DNA of 64,000 bases, from the NCBI RefSeq assembly GCF_038630985.1, contig NZ_CP152049.1, positions 3,057,501 through 3,121,500 of the forward strand, read 5' to 3'. Positions 27,179 through 36,551 of the stretch are shown piece by piece. The notes below the pieces were generated by a model. It saw only the letters and a program-made list of their open reading frames with translations. It had not been told where the DNA came from and ran no database searches. Origin of the DNA: Paenibacillus sp. FSL H8-0548. Its GTDB lineage: Bacteria; Bacillota; Bacilli; Paenibacillales; Paenibacillaceae. The translations under genes were made by a program, and so were the position numbers. Position 1 is the first letter of the stretch. The number at the start of each line of letters is the position of its first letter.

Positions 27179-27263
27179 TATGTACGATCATATCGCAATG
27201 ACAGTTATTACTTGCTATACTTAAGCCAGTAAGTTACCAATATCGGTCGGGGGTTGTGGACCA

Positions 27264-29588
27264 ATGAGAAGATGGTTAAAGGTCTTGTACAAAACTTTTT
27301 TCTCGATGTTGCCGCAAACAAATTATTTAAGAAGGCTTATTTGGTTTGGATGCCTGACAGTGTCCATTCCGATCCTTATTGCTGGAAGCGCTTACTATCA
27401 TTTTTCAGTCGTTAAATTGACGAATCAATTCAAAGAAGATAATAAAGGTGCCTTGACCTTAGTGAAGGATCGCATGGAAAATATTTTGGGGAATATCGAA
27501 CAGGAATCACTTGAAATATCAATCAGTCCTACGATGAAGGAGAATATTGGAAAAAGGGGCTTTGGCAATGAATGGCTGCAGCAAATGGCAATTCTAGATA
27601 TGTTTCAGGTTCACAAAAATTCCTACAGCTTAATTGATGATATCGTTTTTTATGAAGGACTTTCTGATGTAGTGATCACGAACAATTACGGCTATGTGCG
27701 ATTCGATAATTACAGAGACAGCCAAGATATTGATGTCGCTTTGAATGTGCTGGCGCCTGCTTCTTGGAGCTATCTTCCTGACGCGAGTAAAAGCGGATAT
27801 ATCTCTTACATAAGAAGAATTCCAGACATACCGGCAGATCAACCGCAAAGTGTGCTGATTATTCAAGTAAAGGAAGAAATGCTGAAGAAAAATGCGTTGA
27901 CCTATTCAACCTATTCCAAAAACCAATCGCTTTTTATTCTGGACTCCAATAACAATACGATTTTACAGGCGGCGAGCGATGAACGCTCGGATCCTTGGAG
28001 TGAGGAAACGATAGATTTGAAAAAGATCATCAATAGTGAGGAAAGCTCAGGCCAATTAGTGCTACAAGCTGGAGATGGCCTATCTTATATAGCCGCATTT
28101 CAAAAAACGCTGCTTGGAAGAACCTACATTACATTGCATCCCGAAGGTGACTTATTGGAGCAGGTTGGCTGGATTCGCTGGATGACTGTTTTCCTAGTTA
28201 TCGTCTTTACTATCCTTGGTATGCTGCTTACTTATTTGTCATCAAAGCTGGTATATAATCCCATCGAGAATTTAATTAAATACGGAGAGCATTTGCAAGG
28301 AGGGCGTTCAATTAAACAGAAAGAAAACGAAATTGAATTTTTAAAATCTTGTCTTGATTATTTGAATGAACAGGCCCGCGCGCTTGAAAGCTATATGAAT
28401 AAAACAAAGCCTAATTTAAGAGATATGCTTCTAAAGAAGCTATTAAAGGGCTTTGCCGGAAGAGGTAGCTCACTCCTCAAGGAATGCGAGGAATATCAGA
28501 TTCCAACGAGAGGCTCTTTTATTGTACTGATTACGATCGTAGATAATTTATTTAAAGAGAAACGGTTTATGCCGAGTGAAGCCTCTATTGTGCTGTTTGC
28601 CGTAGTCAATGTGATGAAAGAATTGCTGGCGAAATCGGTATTGCATGGCTACGTGGTTGAGGATAACGAAAGAGAAAGTATGACGATCCTTTATTTTCAC
28701 GAGGCAACACCTAGGGAACAGGTTTTGGAAATGACACGCGTCTTTGCTGAGGAAATTCAGGCTGCCATGAGCCACTATTTATCTTTTTCCGTAGCTAGCG
28801 GAATTGGGGGGATTTATAAGGAAATTAATCAAATATCTGATTCCTATAGAGAAGCCCAGGGGGCGCTGCGATATCGGATCTTCAATGATGCTGAGTCCAT
28901 TTTATTTTTTGATGAGATCGAGCGATCACAGACGCAATCCCTCTTCTTTTATCCTCGTGAGCATGAGAAGGCCGTTATCTCAGCTTTACTCCAAGGAGAA
29001 CAGATGGATGCAGAGAAGGGGCTGGAGCAATTTGCCAAGACCGTGAAAATTTCTGAATCCTACAATACGATCTATCAGTGCTACCATATGCTTCTCTCGT
29101 CGATTATTCAATCCCTCGAGAAGGAAGGTCCGGGAGTAATCGATTCACTGGAGGACAATTGGTTTGATCAATTAAAGGCACGACAAACTGCCCGTGAAAT
29201 TTATGAATGGTTTATTGAATTCATATTTCCTTTATATCAGGACATTACCGAGGACTTTAGGAAAAAAAATGTGAAGATCGCCATTCAAAAGGTGTGCAAG
29301 CATATCAACGAAAATGCCGGCATGAATCACTCTCTAAGCGATTACGCAGACATGATCGGCATGAGCCCGTCTTATTTGAGCCGAATGTTTAAAAAGGAGA
29401 GGGGCGTTCCGTTCGTAGAATATTTAATGGAATTCAAAGTGGAGAAGGCGAAGCAGTCTCTGCAGGATACGGATCTAAGCGTAACGGAAATTGCAGAAAT
29501 TGTTGGATACTCTGAACGGAATTTGAACCGTACCTTTCAACGCTTTGTCGGAATGTCACCCAAACAATACCGAATGTCCCGTCGTTAG
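27264..29588 (+). CDS. membrane-bound AraC-family regulator with extracellular sensor domain
   Basis: A 774-residue protein of the YtdP/MalT-like 'one-component' type frequent beside LplABC transporters. The N-terminus has a membrane helix (residues about 26-48), an extracellular dCache-like sensor (about 50-300), a second helix (WMTVFLVIVFTILGMLLTYL, about 308-327), a cytoplasmic linker, and a C-terminal AraC DNA-binding domain (about 670-774) with SDYADMIGMSPSYLSRMFKK and VTEIAEIVGYSERNLNRTFQ helix-turn-helices. It probably senses sugar or binding protein outside and activates the flanking genes. ATG 27264 follows GGTCGGGGG. Confidence 0.92.
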   Translation: MRRWLKVLYKTFFSMLPQTNYLRRLIWFGCLTVSIPILIAGSAYYHFSVVKLTNQFKEDNKGALTLVKDRMENILGNIEQESLEISISPTMKENIGKRGFGNEWLQQMAILDMFQVHKNSYSLIDDIVFYEGLSDVVITNNYGYVRFDNYRDSQDIDVALNVLAPASWSYLPDASKSGYISYIRRIPDIPADQPQSVLIIQVKEEMLKKNALTYSTYSKNQSLFILDSNNNTILQAASDERSDPWSEETIDLKKIINSEESSGQLVLQAGDGLSYIAAFQKTLLGRTYITLHPEGDLLEQVGWIRWMTVFLVIVFTILGMLLTYLSSKLVYNPIENLIKYGEHLQGGRSIKQKENEIEFLKSCLDYLNEQARALESYMNKTKPNLRDMLLKKLLKGFAGRGSSLLKECEEYQIPTRGSFIVLITIVDNLFKEKRFMPSEASIVLFAVVNVMKELLAKSVLHGYVVEDNERESMTILYFHEATPREQVLEMTRVFAEEIQAAMSHYLSFSVASGIGGIYKEINQISDSYREAQGALRYRIFNDAESILFFDEIERSQTQSLFFYPREHEKAVISALLQGEQMDAEKGLEQFAKTVKISESYNTIYQCYHMLLSSIIQSLEKEGPGVIDSLEDNWFDQLKARQTAREIYEWFIEFIFPLYQDITEDFRKKNVKIAIQKVCKHINENAGMNHSLSDYADMIGMSPSYLSRMFKKERGVPFVEYLMEFKVEKAKQSLQDTDLSVTEIAEIVGYSERNLNRTFQRFVGMSPKQYRMSRR

Positions 29589-29632
29589 CCCTCTGAGAAA
29601 GAATGGACAATATTTGTCTTTTTACCCGCGCC

Positions 29633-29759
29633 TGTGTCACTTCAATCGCCGTTTTAACCAATAGTAAACACATCTGTGCCACTTCATTTAGGACAAAAAA
29701 TGTTATGTGGTTTTTACTGGGAATTTTCGGTTTAATACATGAAGTAGCGCCTGTATAAT
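29633..29759 (+). promoter_or_regulatory. promoter region with repeated TGYCACTTCA sites
   Basis: TGTCACTTCA (29635-29644) and TGCCACTTCA (29677-29686) are direct repeats exactly 42 bp apart; TGTTATG follows at 29701-29707 and TATAAT at 29754-29759. A related TGCCATTTCA is found before the operon at 22296. They are candidate AraC-regulator half-sites; this is inference. Confidence 0.35.
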
Positions 29760-29834
29760 GATCTTATCTTGGAGCGAGGAAGAGGCGCTTGGCCAAGCTG
29801 CGCAATATTAAATCATGGAATGGAGGCAGGTTAA

Positions 29835-30806
29835 ATGAACTATCGTACATTGGGGAAAACAGGGGTGCAGGTGTCTAACATTTGTTTTGGAGCGATGTCC
29901 TTTGGCGGTATTGCTGACGAGGATACATCTAAGGCGATGTTTAATCGCTGCCGAGAAGTAGGCATAAACTTTTTTGATACTGCTGATGTGTATACAGGCG
30001 GACGTTCAGAAGAAATATTGGGTAAGCTTATTGCGGATTGCCGCAATGATATCGTGCTAACCTCAAAATTTTGTTTGCCGACGGGTAAAGAAGTGAATGC
30101 CAGAGGGATGTCTCGCAGACATATGAAACTTTCTGTGGAAGAGAGTCTGAAGCGTCTGGGAACGGATTGGATCGATGTATACTTCGTTCATCATTTTGAC
30201 TCGGAGACAGCGATTGAGGAAACACTTAGAGGCTTGGACGATTTGCAGAAGCAGGGCAAAATTTTGTATCCTGCAGTAAGCAATTGGGCTGCTTGGCAGA
30301 TCGCCAAGGCGCTGGGCATATCGAGTAAAGAAGGCTTAGCCCGCTTTGAGTGTATTCAGCCTATGTACAATCTGGTGAAACGCCAGTCCGAGGTTGAAAT
30401 TTTGCCGCTTGCGGAATCGGAGAAGCTCGGTGTCATAAGCTATAGCCCGCTTGCTGCGGGTTTGCTAACTGGAAAATACAATGCTGGCGCGAAGCTTTCG
30501 CAGGGCAGATTTATCGAGCATGAGGGAACTCAGCAGCGTTATGCGGAGCAAATCTACTCGGAGGTTGCCGAGCGCTTTAACAAACATGCTAGCGAACGAG
30601 GAGAAAATCCTGCATCGCTTGCCATTGCATGGGTTATGGCTAATCCTGCGATTACAGCGCCGATTATCGGTGCACGAAATATGGAGCAGCTGGAGCCGCT
30701 GCTTGCTGCGCTTAATATTGAGATGACACAGGAATGGCGTCAGGAAATATCTGCATTGTCGATCACGCCACCTCCGGCTACCGATCGAACGGAGGAAGTA
30801 GTATAA
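29835..30806 (+). CDS. aldo/keto reductase
   Basis: A 323-residue NADPH-dependent oxidoreductase with a TIM-barrel fold. The catalytic tetrad is readable: D48 in FFDTADVY, Y53, K78 in LTSKF and His in YFVHHFD near residue 120. The NADP-binding C-terminal part includes SYSPLAAGLLTGKY and APIIGARNMEQL. AGGAGG-type site (TGGAGGCAGG) precedes the ATG. It is followed at 18 bases by a hydroxyacid dehydrogenase, so the two are co-transcribed and may act in sequence on a carbonyl or hydroxyacid from the imported compound. Confidence 0.92.
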   Translation: MNYRTLGKTGVQVSNICFGAMSFGGIADEDTSKAMFNRCREVGINFFDTADVYTGGRSEEILGKLIADCRNDIVLTSKFCLPTGKEVNARGMSRRHMKLSVEESLKRLGTDWIDVYFVHHFDSETAIEETLRGLDDLQKQGKILYPAVSNWAAWQIAKALGISSKEGLARFECIQPMYNLVKRQSEVEILPLAESEKLGVISYSPLAAGLLTGKYNAGAKLSQGRFIEHEGTQQRYAEQIYSEVAERFNKHASERGENPASLAIAWVMANPAITAPIIGARNMEQLEPLLAALNIEMTQEWRQEISALSITPPPATDRTEEVV

Positions 30807-30824
30807 ATGGAAGGAGCTTATTAG

Positions 30825-31781
30825 ATGAACGTGGTAGTACTGGATGGATATACGCTGAATCCTGGAGATTTGAGCTGGGATGCTTGGAAGAGCTTGAGCG
30901 AAATTAAGGTTTATGATCGTACAGCAACGATAGATATCGTTCATCGTTCAGTAGAGGCTGAGATCGTGTTAACGAACAAAACGCCTCTTTCACGAGCAAC
31001 AATAGAGAGCTTGCCTAAGCTCAAGTATATTGGAGTGTTAGCAACCGGATACAATATAGTAGACCTACAAGCTGCTGCCGATCAGGGTATTGTGGTTACG
31101 AATATTCCATCCTATGGAACTCACTCTGTTGCCCAATTTGTCTTCGCTTTGCTGTTAGAGCTATGTCACCGTGTTCAAAAGCACAGTGATGCGGTTTATG
31201 ATGGCGAGTGGGAGCGAAGCTCGGATTTTTGCTTCACAAAATACCCGTTAATGGAACTGTCAGGAAAGACGATGGGACTGATTGGACTTGGGAAAATCGG
31301 TCTGCAAACCGCGAGAATCGCTCATGCTTTCGGAATGCGTGTTGTGGCAGTCGGCAGCGGCCGTCACATACCTTCTCCAGTAGAGGGAGTAGAATTTGTT
31401 ACGCTTAAGGAGCTGTTAAAGCAGTCAGATGTTGTCAGTATGCATTGTCCGCTGACACCCGATACGAAGCATATGATTAACGAGTCTGCGATCAGTCTTA
31501 TGAAGCGATCGGCTTTCTTAATCAATACTTCACGCGGCGGTTTGATAGAGGAAAATGCGCTGGCTGAAGCGCTTCGTCTCGGCAATCTAGCTGGTGCGGC
31601 GCTGGATGTACTAAGCACGGAGCCTCCGCAGAACAATCAGCCGTTGCTTCATGCGAGCAATTGTATGATTACTCCGCATATTGCCTGGGCTACGAAGGAG
31701 GCGCGTAGTCGGCTAATGAATACGGCTCTCGATAATGTACGCAGCTTCTTACAAGGAAAGGTTGTAAATGAAGTGAAATAA
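30825..31781 (+). CDS. D-2-hydroxyacid dehydrogenase (glycerate/hydroxypyruvate reductase-like)
   Basis: A 318-residue NAD(P)-dependent dehydrogenase. Rossmann motif GLIGLGKIGLQTARIA near residues 149-164; substrate Arg in INTSRGGLIEENAL near 235; Glu around 264; catalytic His in MITPHIAWATKEAR near 282. The N-terminal LKYIGVLATGYNIVDLQAA is typical of glycerate dehydrogenases. It reduces 2-keto acids to D-2-hydroxy acids or the reverse. Last gene of the run, with a strong terminator after it. Confidence 0.92.
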   Translation: MNVVVLDGYTLNPGDLSWDAWKSLSEIKVYDRTATIDIVHRSVEAEIVLTNKTPLSRATIESLPKLKYIGVLATGYNIVDLQAAADQGIVVTNIPSYGTHSVAQFVFALLLELCHRVQKHSDAVYDGEWERSSDFCFTKYPLMELSGKTMGLIGLGKIGLQTARIAHAFGMRVVAVGSGRHIPSPVEGVEFVTLKELLKQSDVVSMHCPLTPDTKHMINESAISLMKRSAFLINTSRGGLIEENALAEALRLGNLAGAALDVLSTEPPQNNQPLLHASNCMITPHIAWATKEARSRLMNTALDNVRSFLQGKVVNEVK

Positions 31782-31829
31782 AACATGACCATGCCGGCAA
31801 TACTGCAGGCATGGTCATGTTTTATTATT
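31780..31829 (+). terminator. strong intrinsic terminator after the dehydrogenase
   Basis: AAACATGACCATGCC (31781-31795) and GGCATGGTCATGTTT (31808-31822) form a perfect 15-bp stem followed by TATTATTAT. It overlaps the stop codon and could act in both directions. Confidence 0.9.
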
Positions 31830-31840
31830 ATGATTCACCG

Positions 31841-31903
31841 TTGACATCTTAGAAAACAATGTGCTAAATTGGATTCATGAATGATAAATCAAAAAAAATT
31901 GAT
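31841..31903 (+). promoter_or_regulatory. ars promoter and ArsR operator 1
   Basis: TTGACA (31841-31846), 18-bp spacer, TAAATT (31865-31870). The inverted repeat ATCAA-N6-TTGAT (31888-31903) lies just after the expected transcription start. The same repeat recurs at 32295. ArsR released by arsenite would free this site. Confidence 0.8.
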
Positions 31904-31960
31904 TAATGATAGTCCGACTGGCTAAGCTGATCTTAATGATAATGAAAGTAGGTGACATAG

Positions 31961-32278
31961 ATGATCCCGAATGTTTCTTTCAAAGCGTACGAAGCGAAAT
32001 TTAAAGCACTTGCCGATGAGAAACGTCTCCAGATTCTATATGAATTGGTACAGCGCGGAAATACTTGTGTCTGTGACCTTGTGGAAATTATCGAAATGCC
32101 TCAGTCCAAGCTATCGTACCATTTGAAAATATTGCTGGACGCAAATTTGCTTGTAAAAGAAACACGCGGAACATGGAGCTATTACGAAATCAACACAGAA
32201 GAAGTGACTCAGCTATTGTCAGAGAAGCTATGCTGTATTTTTAGGCCAAATACGAATGCCAGCAATGAATGCTGTTAA
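31961..32278 (+). CDS. arsR: ArsR-family arsenite-responsive repressor
   Basis: A 105-residue winged-helix repressor. The arsenite-binding loop is TCVCDL (Cys near residues 36 and 38) at the start of the DNA-recognition region, followed by MPQSKLSYHLKILLDANLLV and the wing RGTWSYYEI. Extra cysteines occur near the C-terminus (LCC, ECC). It should repress its own operon through the ATCAA-N6-TTGAT sites. ATG 31961 follows GTAGGTGAC. Confidence 0.93.
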   Translation: MIPNVSFKAYEAKFKALADEKRLQILYELVQRGNTCVCDLVEIIEMPQSKLSYHLKILLDANLLVKETRGTWSYYEINTEEVTQLLSEKLCCIFRPNTNASNECC

Positions 32279-32294
32279 TTTTTTTGAACAATTA

Positions 32295-32310
32295 ATCAAA
32301 AAAAGTTGAT
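32295..32310 (+). promoter_or_regulatory. second ArsR operator, between arsR and the flavoprotein gene
   Basis: ATCAA-N6-TTGAT, the same spacing as operator 1, lies 17 bases after arsR and 18 before the next start codon. ArsR bound here would act as a road-block or control an internal promoter. Confidence 0.7.
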
Positions 32311-32328
32311 TTAATAGGAGGAGTTTCA

Positions 32329-33699
32329 ATGATCAAAAGAATGAAAAAAATTGATATTACTCATATCAAAAGTCAAACCAGCTGCTGTGAAACGTCTGCT
32401 AGTGAGAATAAGCAGTTGCCAGTTGCCATTATCGGTGCGGGACCTGTCGGTTTAGCTGCAGCCGCGCATCTCGTTTCCAGCGGAGAGTCATTTGTGCTAT
32501 TCGATGCAGGAGAAGCTGTAGGTGCAAACATTATGAAATGGGCACATGTAAGGTTGTTTTCTCCATGGGAGTTCAATGTAAATAAGGCAGCAAAACAATT
32601 ATTACAATCCAGTGGCTGGATTGCTCCAGACGATGCTGCAATTCCTACAGGCAGAGAATTAGTTGAAGCCTATTTAAAGCCTCTGGCTGAATTGCCAGAG
32701 ATGAAACCTTACATTCATGTAAATGCCAAAGTAACTGCCGTTAGCCGTAAAGGCATTAATAAAGTTAAGTCCCAGGGGCGTGAACAACTTCCATTCGAGA
32801 TTCATGTTAATAAAAATGAAGAACGATATGTATTTGAGGCAAAGGCGGTTATTGATGCTTCTGGAACCTGGTCTAATCCGAGTCCAGTTCATTCTGCGGG
32901 TGTGTTTACAGCAGATGAGCAAGCTCTTCATAACCAGATTTATTATGGAATACCAGATATTCTAGGCAATCACAAAGAGCGCTATAGTGGAAAAAAAGTT
33001 CTTGTCGTTGGAAGCGGGCATTCTGCAATAAATACGCTTTTGGAGCTAGGGTCACTTAAGGAGCAGATAAAAGAGACTGAAATTTTGTGGGTGCTGAGAA
33101 AATCAACACTTGAAGATGTTTATGGAGGGAGGGACTTAGATCAACTTCCTGCAAGAGGAGAACTTGGCATACGAATTCAAAAATTAGTTGAATTAGGCTC
33201 AATCAAAGTCATGACCTCATTCCATATCGAGGAGTTGAGGAAGAATGGAGAGAAGGTACACGTCTTTGGCTCAAATGGGAGTTCTATTGAAGGGGTCGAT
33301 GAAATTATTTCAAACACGGGTTCCCGTCCGGAGCTATCTTTTTTGCGCGAAGTTAGAGTGACCATAGATCCAAGTATAGAAAGTGTGCTGGGGTTAGCAC
33401 CGCTAATTGATCCTAATGTCCATAGCTGCGGCACAGTTAGACCACATGGTGAAAGGGAGCTTAGGCAGCCAGAAAAGGATTTTTATATCGTAGGGTCAAA
33501 AAGCTATGGGAGAGCGCCAACATTTTTGATGGCAACAGGATATGAGCAAGTAAGGTCGGTTGTTGCCGCTTTAATGGGGGATATGGAATCAGCAGAAAGA
33601 GTTGAGCTGGAGCTGCCCGAAACAGGAGTATGCAGTACTAGGGCCGGGCAATCTGTAAATAATCAAGAGACAAGTGTTTCATGCTGCTCACCTGTGTAG
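32329..33699 (+). CDS. FAD/NAD(P)-binding flavoprotein of the ars operon
   Basis: A 456-residue flavin oxidoreductase, of the group regularly found between arsR and arsB/acr3 genes in Firmicutes. The FAD motif VAIIGAGPVGLAAAAHL lies near residues 32-48, and the NAD(P) motif VLVVGSGHSAINTLLEL near 225-241. Cysteine pairs sit at both ends (TSCCETS near residue 18; SCCSPV at the C-terminus, plus GVCS), plausible As(III) ligands. It may oxidise or otherwise process arsenicals; the reaction is unproven. AGGAGGAG precedes the ATG; an ArsR operator lies in the gap before it. Confidence 0.85.
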   Translation: MIKRMKKIDITHIKSQTSCCETSASENKQLPVAIIGAGPVGLAAAAHLVSSGESFVLFDAGEAVGANIMKWAHVRLFSPWEFNVNKAAKQLLQSSGWIAPDDAAIPTGRELVEAYLKPLAELPEMKPYIHVNAKVTAVSRKGINKVKSQGREQLPFEIHVNKNEERYVFEAKAVIDASGTWSNPSPVHSAGVFTADEQALHNQIYYGIPDILGNHKERYSGKKVLVVGSGHSAINTLLELGSLKEQIKETEILWVLRKSTLEDVYGGRDLDQLPARGELGIRIQKLVELGSIKVMTSFHIEELRKNGEKVHVFGSNGSSIEGVDEIISNTGSRPELSFLREVRVTIDPSIESVLGLAPLIDPNVHSCGTVRPHGERELRQPEKDFYIVGSKSYGRAPTFLMATGYEQVRSVVAALMGDMESAERVELELPETGVCSTRAGQSVNNQETSVSCCSPV

Positions 33700-33708
33700 G
33701 AGGAACTT

Positions 33709-35001
33709 ATGATATACATTGCTATCGCTATATTTTTGATCACTTTAACCTTTGTCATTTGGCAACCGAAAGGACTTAATATTGGATGGTCAGCATCAGG
33801 AGGGGCTGTTTTAGCGCTCATTTTTCAAGTTGTATCGCTTAGTGATGTTGTAACGGTTACAGGTATCGTCTGGAATGCCACATTAGCTTTTGTAGCAGTC
33901 ATCTTAATCTCATTGATATTAGACGATATTGGATTTTTTGAATGGTCAGCCCTGCATATGGCACGTATGGCAAAAGGGAATGGCAGATTGATGTTTGTAT
34001 ACGTCATATTGCTTGGAGCAGCTGTTGCTGCATTTTTTGCTAATGATGGCGCTGCTCTAATCTTGACTCCGATTGTCCTAGCGATGGTCAGAGCATTAAA
34101 ATTTCCGGATAAAATGATTTTACCGTTTGTTATGGCTAGCGGATTTATATCGGATTCAGCTTCACTGCCATTGGTCGTAAGCAATTTGGTAAACATCGTA
34201 TCTGCTGACTTCTTTGGCATTGATTTTGCAACGTACGCAAGCAGAATGGTTGTGACAAGCCTATTCTCCTTAGGGGCAAGTTTATTAGTTTTATTCTTGC
34301 TCTTTAGAAAAGATATACCAGCGAATTACAATAGCTCAGAGCTCAAAAAACCAGTGGATGCGATTAAAGATAAAAAGCTGTTTCGATTGTCTTGGGTGAT
34401 CCTTGCTGTCCTTCTAGTTGCGTATCTGATCAGTGGTTTCATTAAGATACCCGTTTCAATCCTTGCAGGAGCAGCAGCTATCGTCTTTATTTTACTCGCA
34501 CGATCAAGCAAGGCTATTAATACTAAAAAAATTATAAAAGGCGCACCTTGGTCTGTCGTTGTTTTTTCTATCGGGATGTATGTAGTTGTTTATGGTTTGA
34601 AAAACGTAGGCCTGACAGATGCTTTGGGAACGGTCATAGCATACATTGCAGGTCAGGGATTGTTCATTGCAACGATTGGAATGGGATTGCTAGCAGCCAT
34701 TCTTTCCTCGTTAATGAACAATATGCCGACGGTTATGATTAACGCTCTTGCCATTCAAGGTACGGAAACAGAAGGGGTAATCAAGGAAGCACTCATTTAT
34801 GCGAATGTCATTGGCAGTGATTTAGGTCCGAAAATTACGCCGATTGGTTCTCTAGCTACGTTATTGTGGCTGCATGTACTTTCTCAAAAAGGCGTTAAAA
34901 TTACGTGGGGCTATTATTTTCGAATAGGTATCATGCTTACTGTTCCTACGCTGCTTATTACTCTAGTTGGCTTATATCTATGGTTAAGCTTTATTTCATA
35001 A
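33709..35001 (+). CDS. arsB: arsenite efflux permease ArsB
   Basis: A 430-residue membrane protein with about 12 hydrophobic segments that expels arsenite. Sequence follows ArsB of Gram-positive bacteria: [38 protein letters not shown], and [20 protein letters not shown] near the C-terminus. No arsA is present, so it would act as a secondary transporter. It starts 9 bases after the flavoprotein stop. Confidence 0.95.
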   Translation: MIYIAIAIFLITLTFVIWQPKGLNIGWSASGGAVLALIFQVVSLSDVVTVTGIVWNATLAFVAVILISLILDDIGFFEWSALHMARMAKGNGRLMFVYVILLGAAVAAFFANDGAALILTPIVLAMVRALKFPDKMILPFVMASGFISDSASLPLVVSNLVNIVSADFFGIDFATYASRMVVTSLFSLGASLLVLFLLFRKDIPANYNSSELKKPVDAIKDKKLFRLSWVILAVLLVAYLISGFIKIPVSILAGAAAIVFILLARSSKAINTKKIIKGAPWSVVVFSIGMYVVVYGLKNVGLTDALGTVIAYIAGQGLFIATIGMGLLAAILSSLMNNMPTVMINALAIQGTETEGVIKEALIYANVIGSDLGPKITPIGSLATLLWLHVLSQKGVKITWGYYFRIGIMLTVPTLLITLVGLYLWLSFIS

Positions 35002-35025
35002 CAACAAATAGGAAGAGGTTTAACA

Positions 35026-35448
35026 ATGAATAAAAAATTAGTGTATTTTCTATGTACAGGAAACTCTTGCCGGAGCCAAATGGCAGATGGGTATTTAAAC
35101 GCACTCGGAAGCGATAAATATGAAGTGAAAAGTGCGGGCTTAGAAGCACATGGATTAAACCCCCGCGCTGTTGCCATCATGAAAGAGGCTGGGATCGATA
35201 TTTCTAATCATACCTCTGATGTGATTGACCCTGATATTTTGAGCAAAGCGGATTATATCATTACGTTATGTTCTCACGCTGACGATAACTGCCCCGTTGT
35301 TCGCAACGATAAAGCAGAACGTTGGCATTGGGGCTTTGACGACCCTGCGAAAGCGACAGGAACAGAAGACGAAGTGAGGGATAAGTTTCGTGAAGTACGT
35401 GATTCCATCAAGCAGCGCATCGAACAATTTTTGAAGGAAGGCTGGTGA
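35026..35448 (+). CDS. arsC: thioredoxin-coupled arsenate reductase
   Basis: Reduces arsenate to arsenite for export by ArsB. At 140 residues it matches the low-molecular-weight phosphatase-type ArsC of Bacilli and Staphylococcus. P-loop CTGNSCRS carries the nucleophile C10; C82 and C89 in [11 protein letters not shown] complete the disulfide cascade. It is the last gene of the operon; GGAAGAGG precedes the ATG. Confidence 0.96.
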   Translation: MNKKLVYFLCTGNSCRSQMADGYLNALGSDKYEVKSAGLEAHGLNPRAVAIMKEAGIDISNHTSDVIDPDILSKADYIITLCSHADDNCPVVRNDKAERWHWGFDDPAKATGTEDEVRDKFREVRDSIKQRIEQFLKEGW

Positions 35449-35451
35449 AAT

Positions 35452-35505
35452 TGCCTCCTGTATCAGGCCTCGTATGGAAATTTTATAATCCTAATACAGG
35501 AGGCA
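35452..35505. terminator. stem-loop between convergent arsC and fadH-like genes
   Basis: TGCCTCCTGTAT (35452-35463) and ATACAGGAGGCA (35494-35505) are a perfect 12-bp inverted repeat with a 30-base loop. There is no clear T tract on either side, so terminator function is plausible only from its position. Confidence 0.5.
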
Positions 35506-35539
35506 TAAGCATTACTTGAAATTTCACTTCTTCAACTCG

Positions 35540-36397
35540 CTAATCTTTTCCCTTGCGTGTCAGCTCAGCTAATGCGTCCCATTGCGAGCTAGTTAGCTCG
35601 GACAAGCCGTTGAATTGACCAGCACCCTGCAGCCATTCCCCGCCGTCAATGGTTACAACTTCACCATTCATATAGGCTGCATATTCAGAAACGAGAAAGG
35701 CGGCTAGGTTGGCCAACTCATCCTTATCGCCAACCCGCTTTATAGGGATGCGGTTGATCATTTTCTCTTCAAGCTCTGGTGTCGGAGAGAGGCGTGACCA
35801 TGCGCCTTCTGTCGGGAATGGGCCAGGTGCAATAGCGACCTGCCTGATGCCATATTTACCCCATTCAGCTGCAAGTGATCTCGTTAAAGCTAATACTCCT
35901 GCTTTAGCTGCTGCCGAGGGTACGACGTAGCCTGAGCCAGTTGAAGCATAAGTCGTCACAATATTAAGCATCGTACCTGTTCTCCCTTGTGCAATCCATC
36001 GCTTACCTACCTCTAGCATCGTATAAAAGGTGCCATGAAGAACGATGTTCAGAATCGTATCCACTGCTCTTGGAGAGAGACGCTCCGTAGGACTTATGAA
36101 ATTTCCAGCTGCATTGTTGACGAGGATATCGATATGCCCAAAATGATGCTCAACTGCATCAATAAGGTCATGGACTTGCGAAGGGTCGCGAACGTCACAG
36201 CATTTGTAATAAACGGGGTTCGTTTCAGTACCCATTTCATCAGCAGCTTTTTTAAGGACGTTCTCCCGCCTGCTTGCAATTGCCAGACTCGCGCCTAGAG
36301 CAAGAAACTTCTCTCCCATAGCACGACCTAGACCTGTTGCTCCTCCAGTGATAAGGATAACCTTGCCTTTCAATAAATCAGTAGAAAAAGGACTCAT
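35540..36397 (-). CDS. fadH: 2,4-dienoyl-CoA reductase-like short-chain dehydrogenase
   Basis: A 285-residue NADPH-dependent SDR. The coenzyme motif is LITGGATGLGRAMG near residues 15-28, with NNAAGNF at about 93-99. The usual catalytic Tyr of YxxxK is replaced: the sequence reads VVPSAAAKAGVLALTRSL, as in FadH/DECR-type 2,4-dienoyl-CoA reductases, where this change is normal. IAPGPFPTEGAWSRL and DGGEWLQG also fit FadH. It would reduce conjugated dienoyl-CoAs in unsaturated fatty-acid oxidation. It stands alone and converges with arsC. Confidence 0.85.
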   Translation of the reverse strand: MSPFSTDLLKGKVILITGGATGLGRAMGEKFLALGASLAIASRRENVLKKAADEMGTETNPVYYKCCDVRDPSQVHDLIDAVEHHFGHIDILVNNAAGNFISPTERLSPRAVDTILNIVLHGTFYTMLEVGKRWIAQGRTGTMLNIVTTYASTGSGYVVPSAAAKAGVLALTRSLAAEWGKYGIRQVAIAPGPFPTEGAWSRLSPTPELEEKMINRIPIKRVGDKDELANLAAFLVSEYAAYMNGEVVTIDGGEWLQGAGQFNGLSELTSSQWDALAELTRKGKD

Positions 36398-36551
36398 ACT
36401 TGACCAGCCTCCTTTTCTCTTATGGAATTACTTGATTCATCTTATCGGCAAGGGCGGCCCAGTATGTGCAAAATCGAGAATAAAAACCAGCTGAGCTGTG
36501 ATATAGGGGCAATAAAGCTGGCTTTAGCGAGGGAGTGTCATACAAGGATGA

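Noticed and set aside
35540-36397. Loss of catalytic Tyr in the short-chain dehydrogenase taken as inactivation
   Set aside because: The SxxxK form is the normal state in FadH/DECR-type 2,4-dienoyl-CoA reductases.
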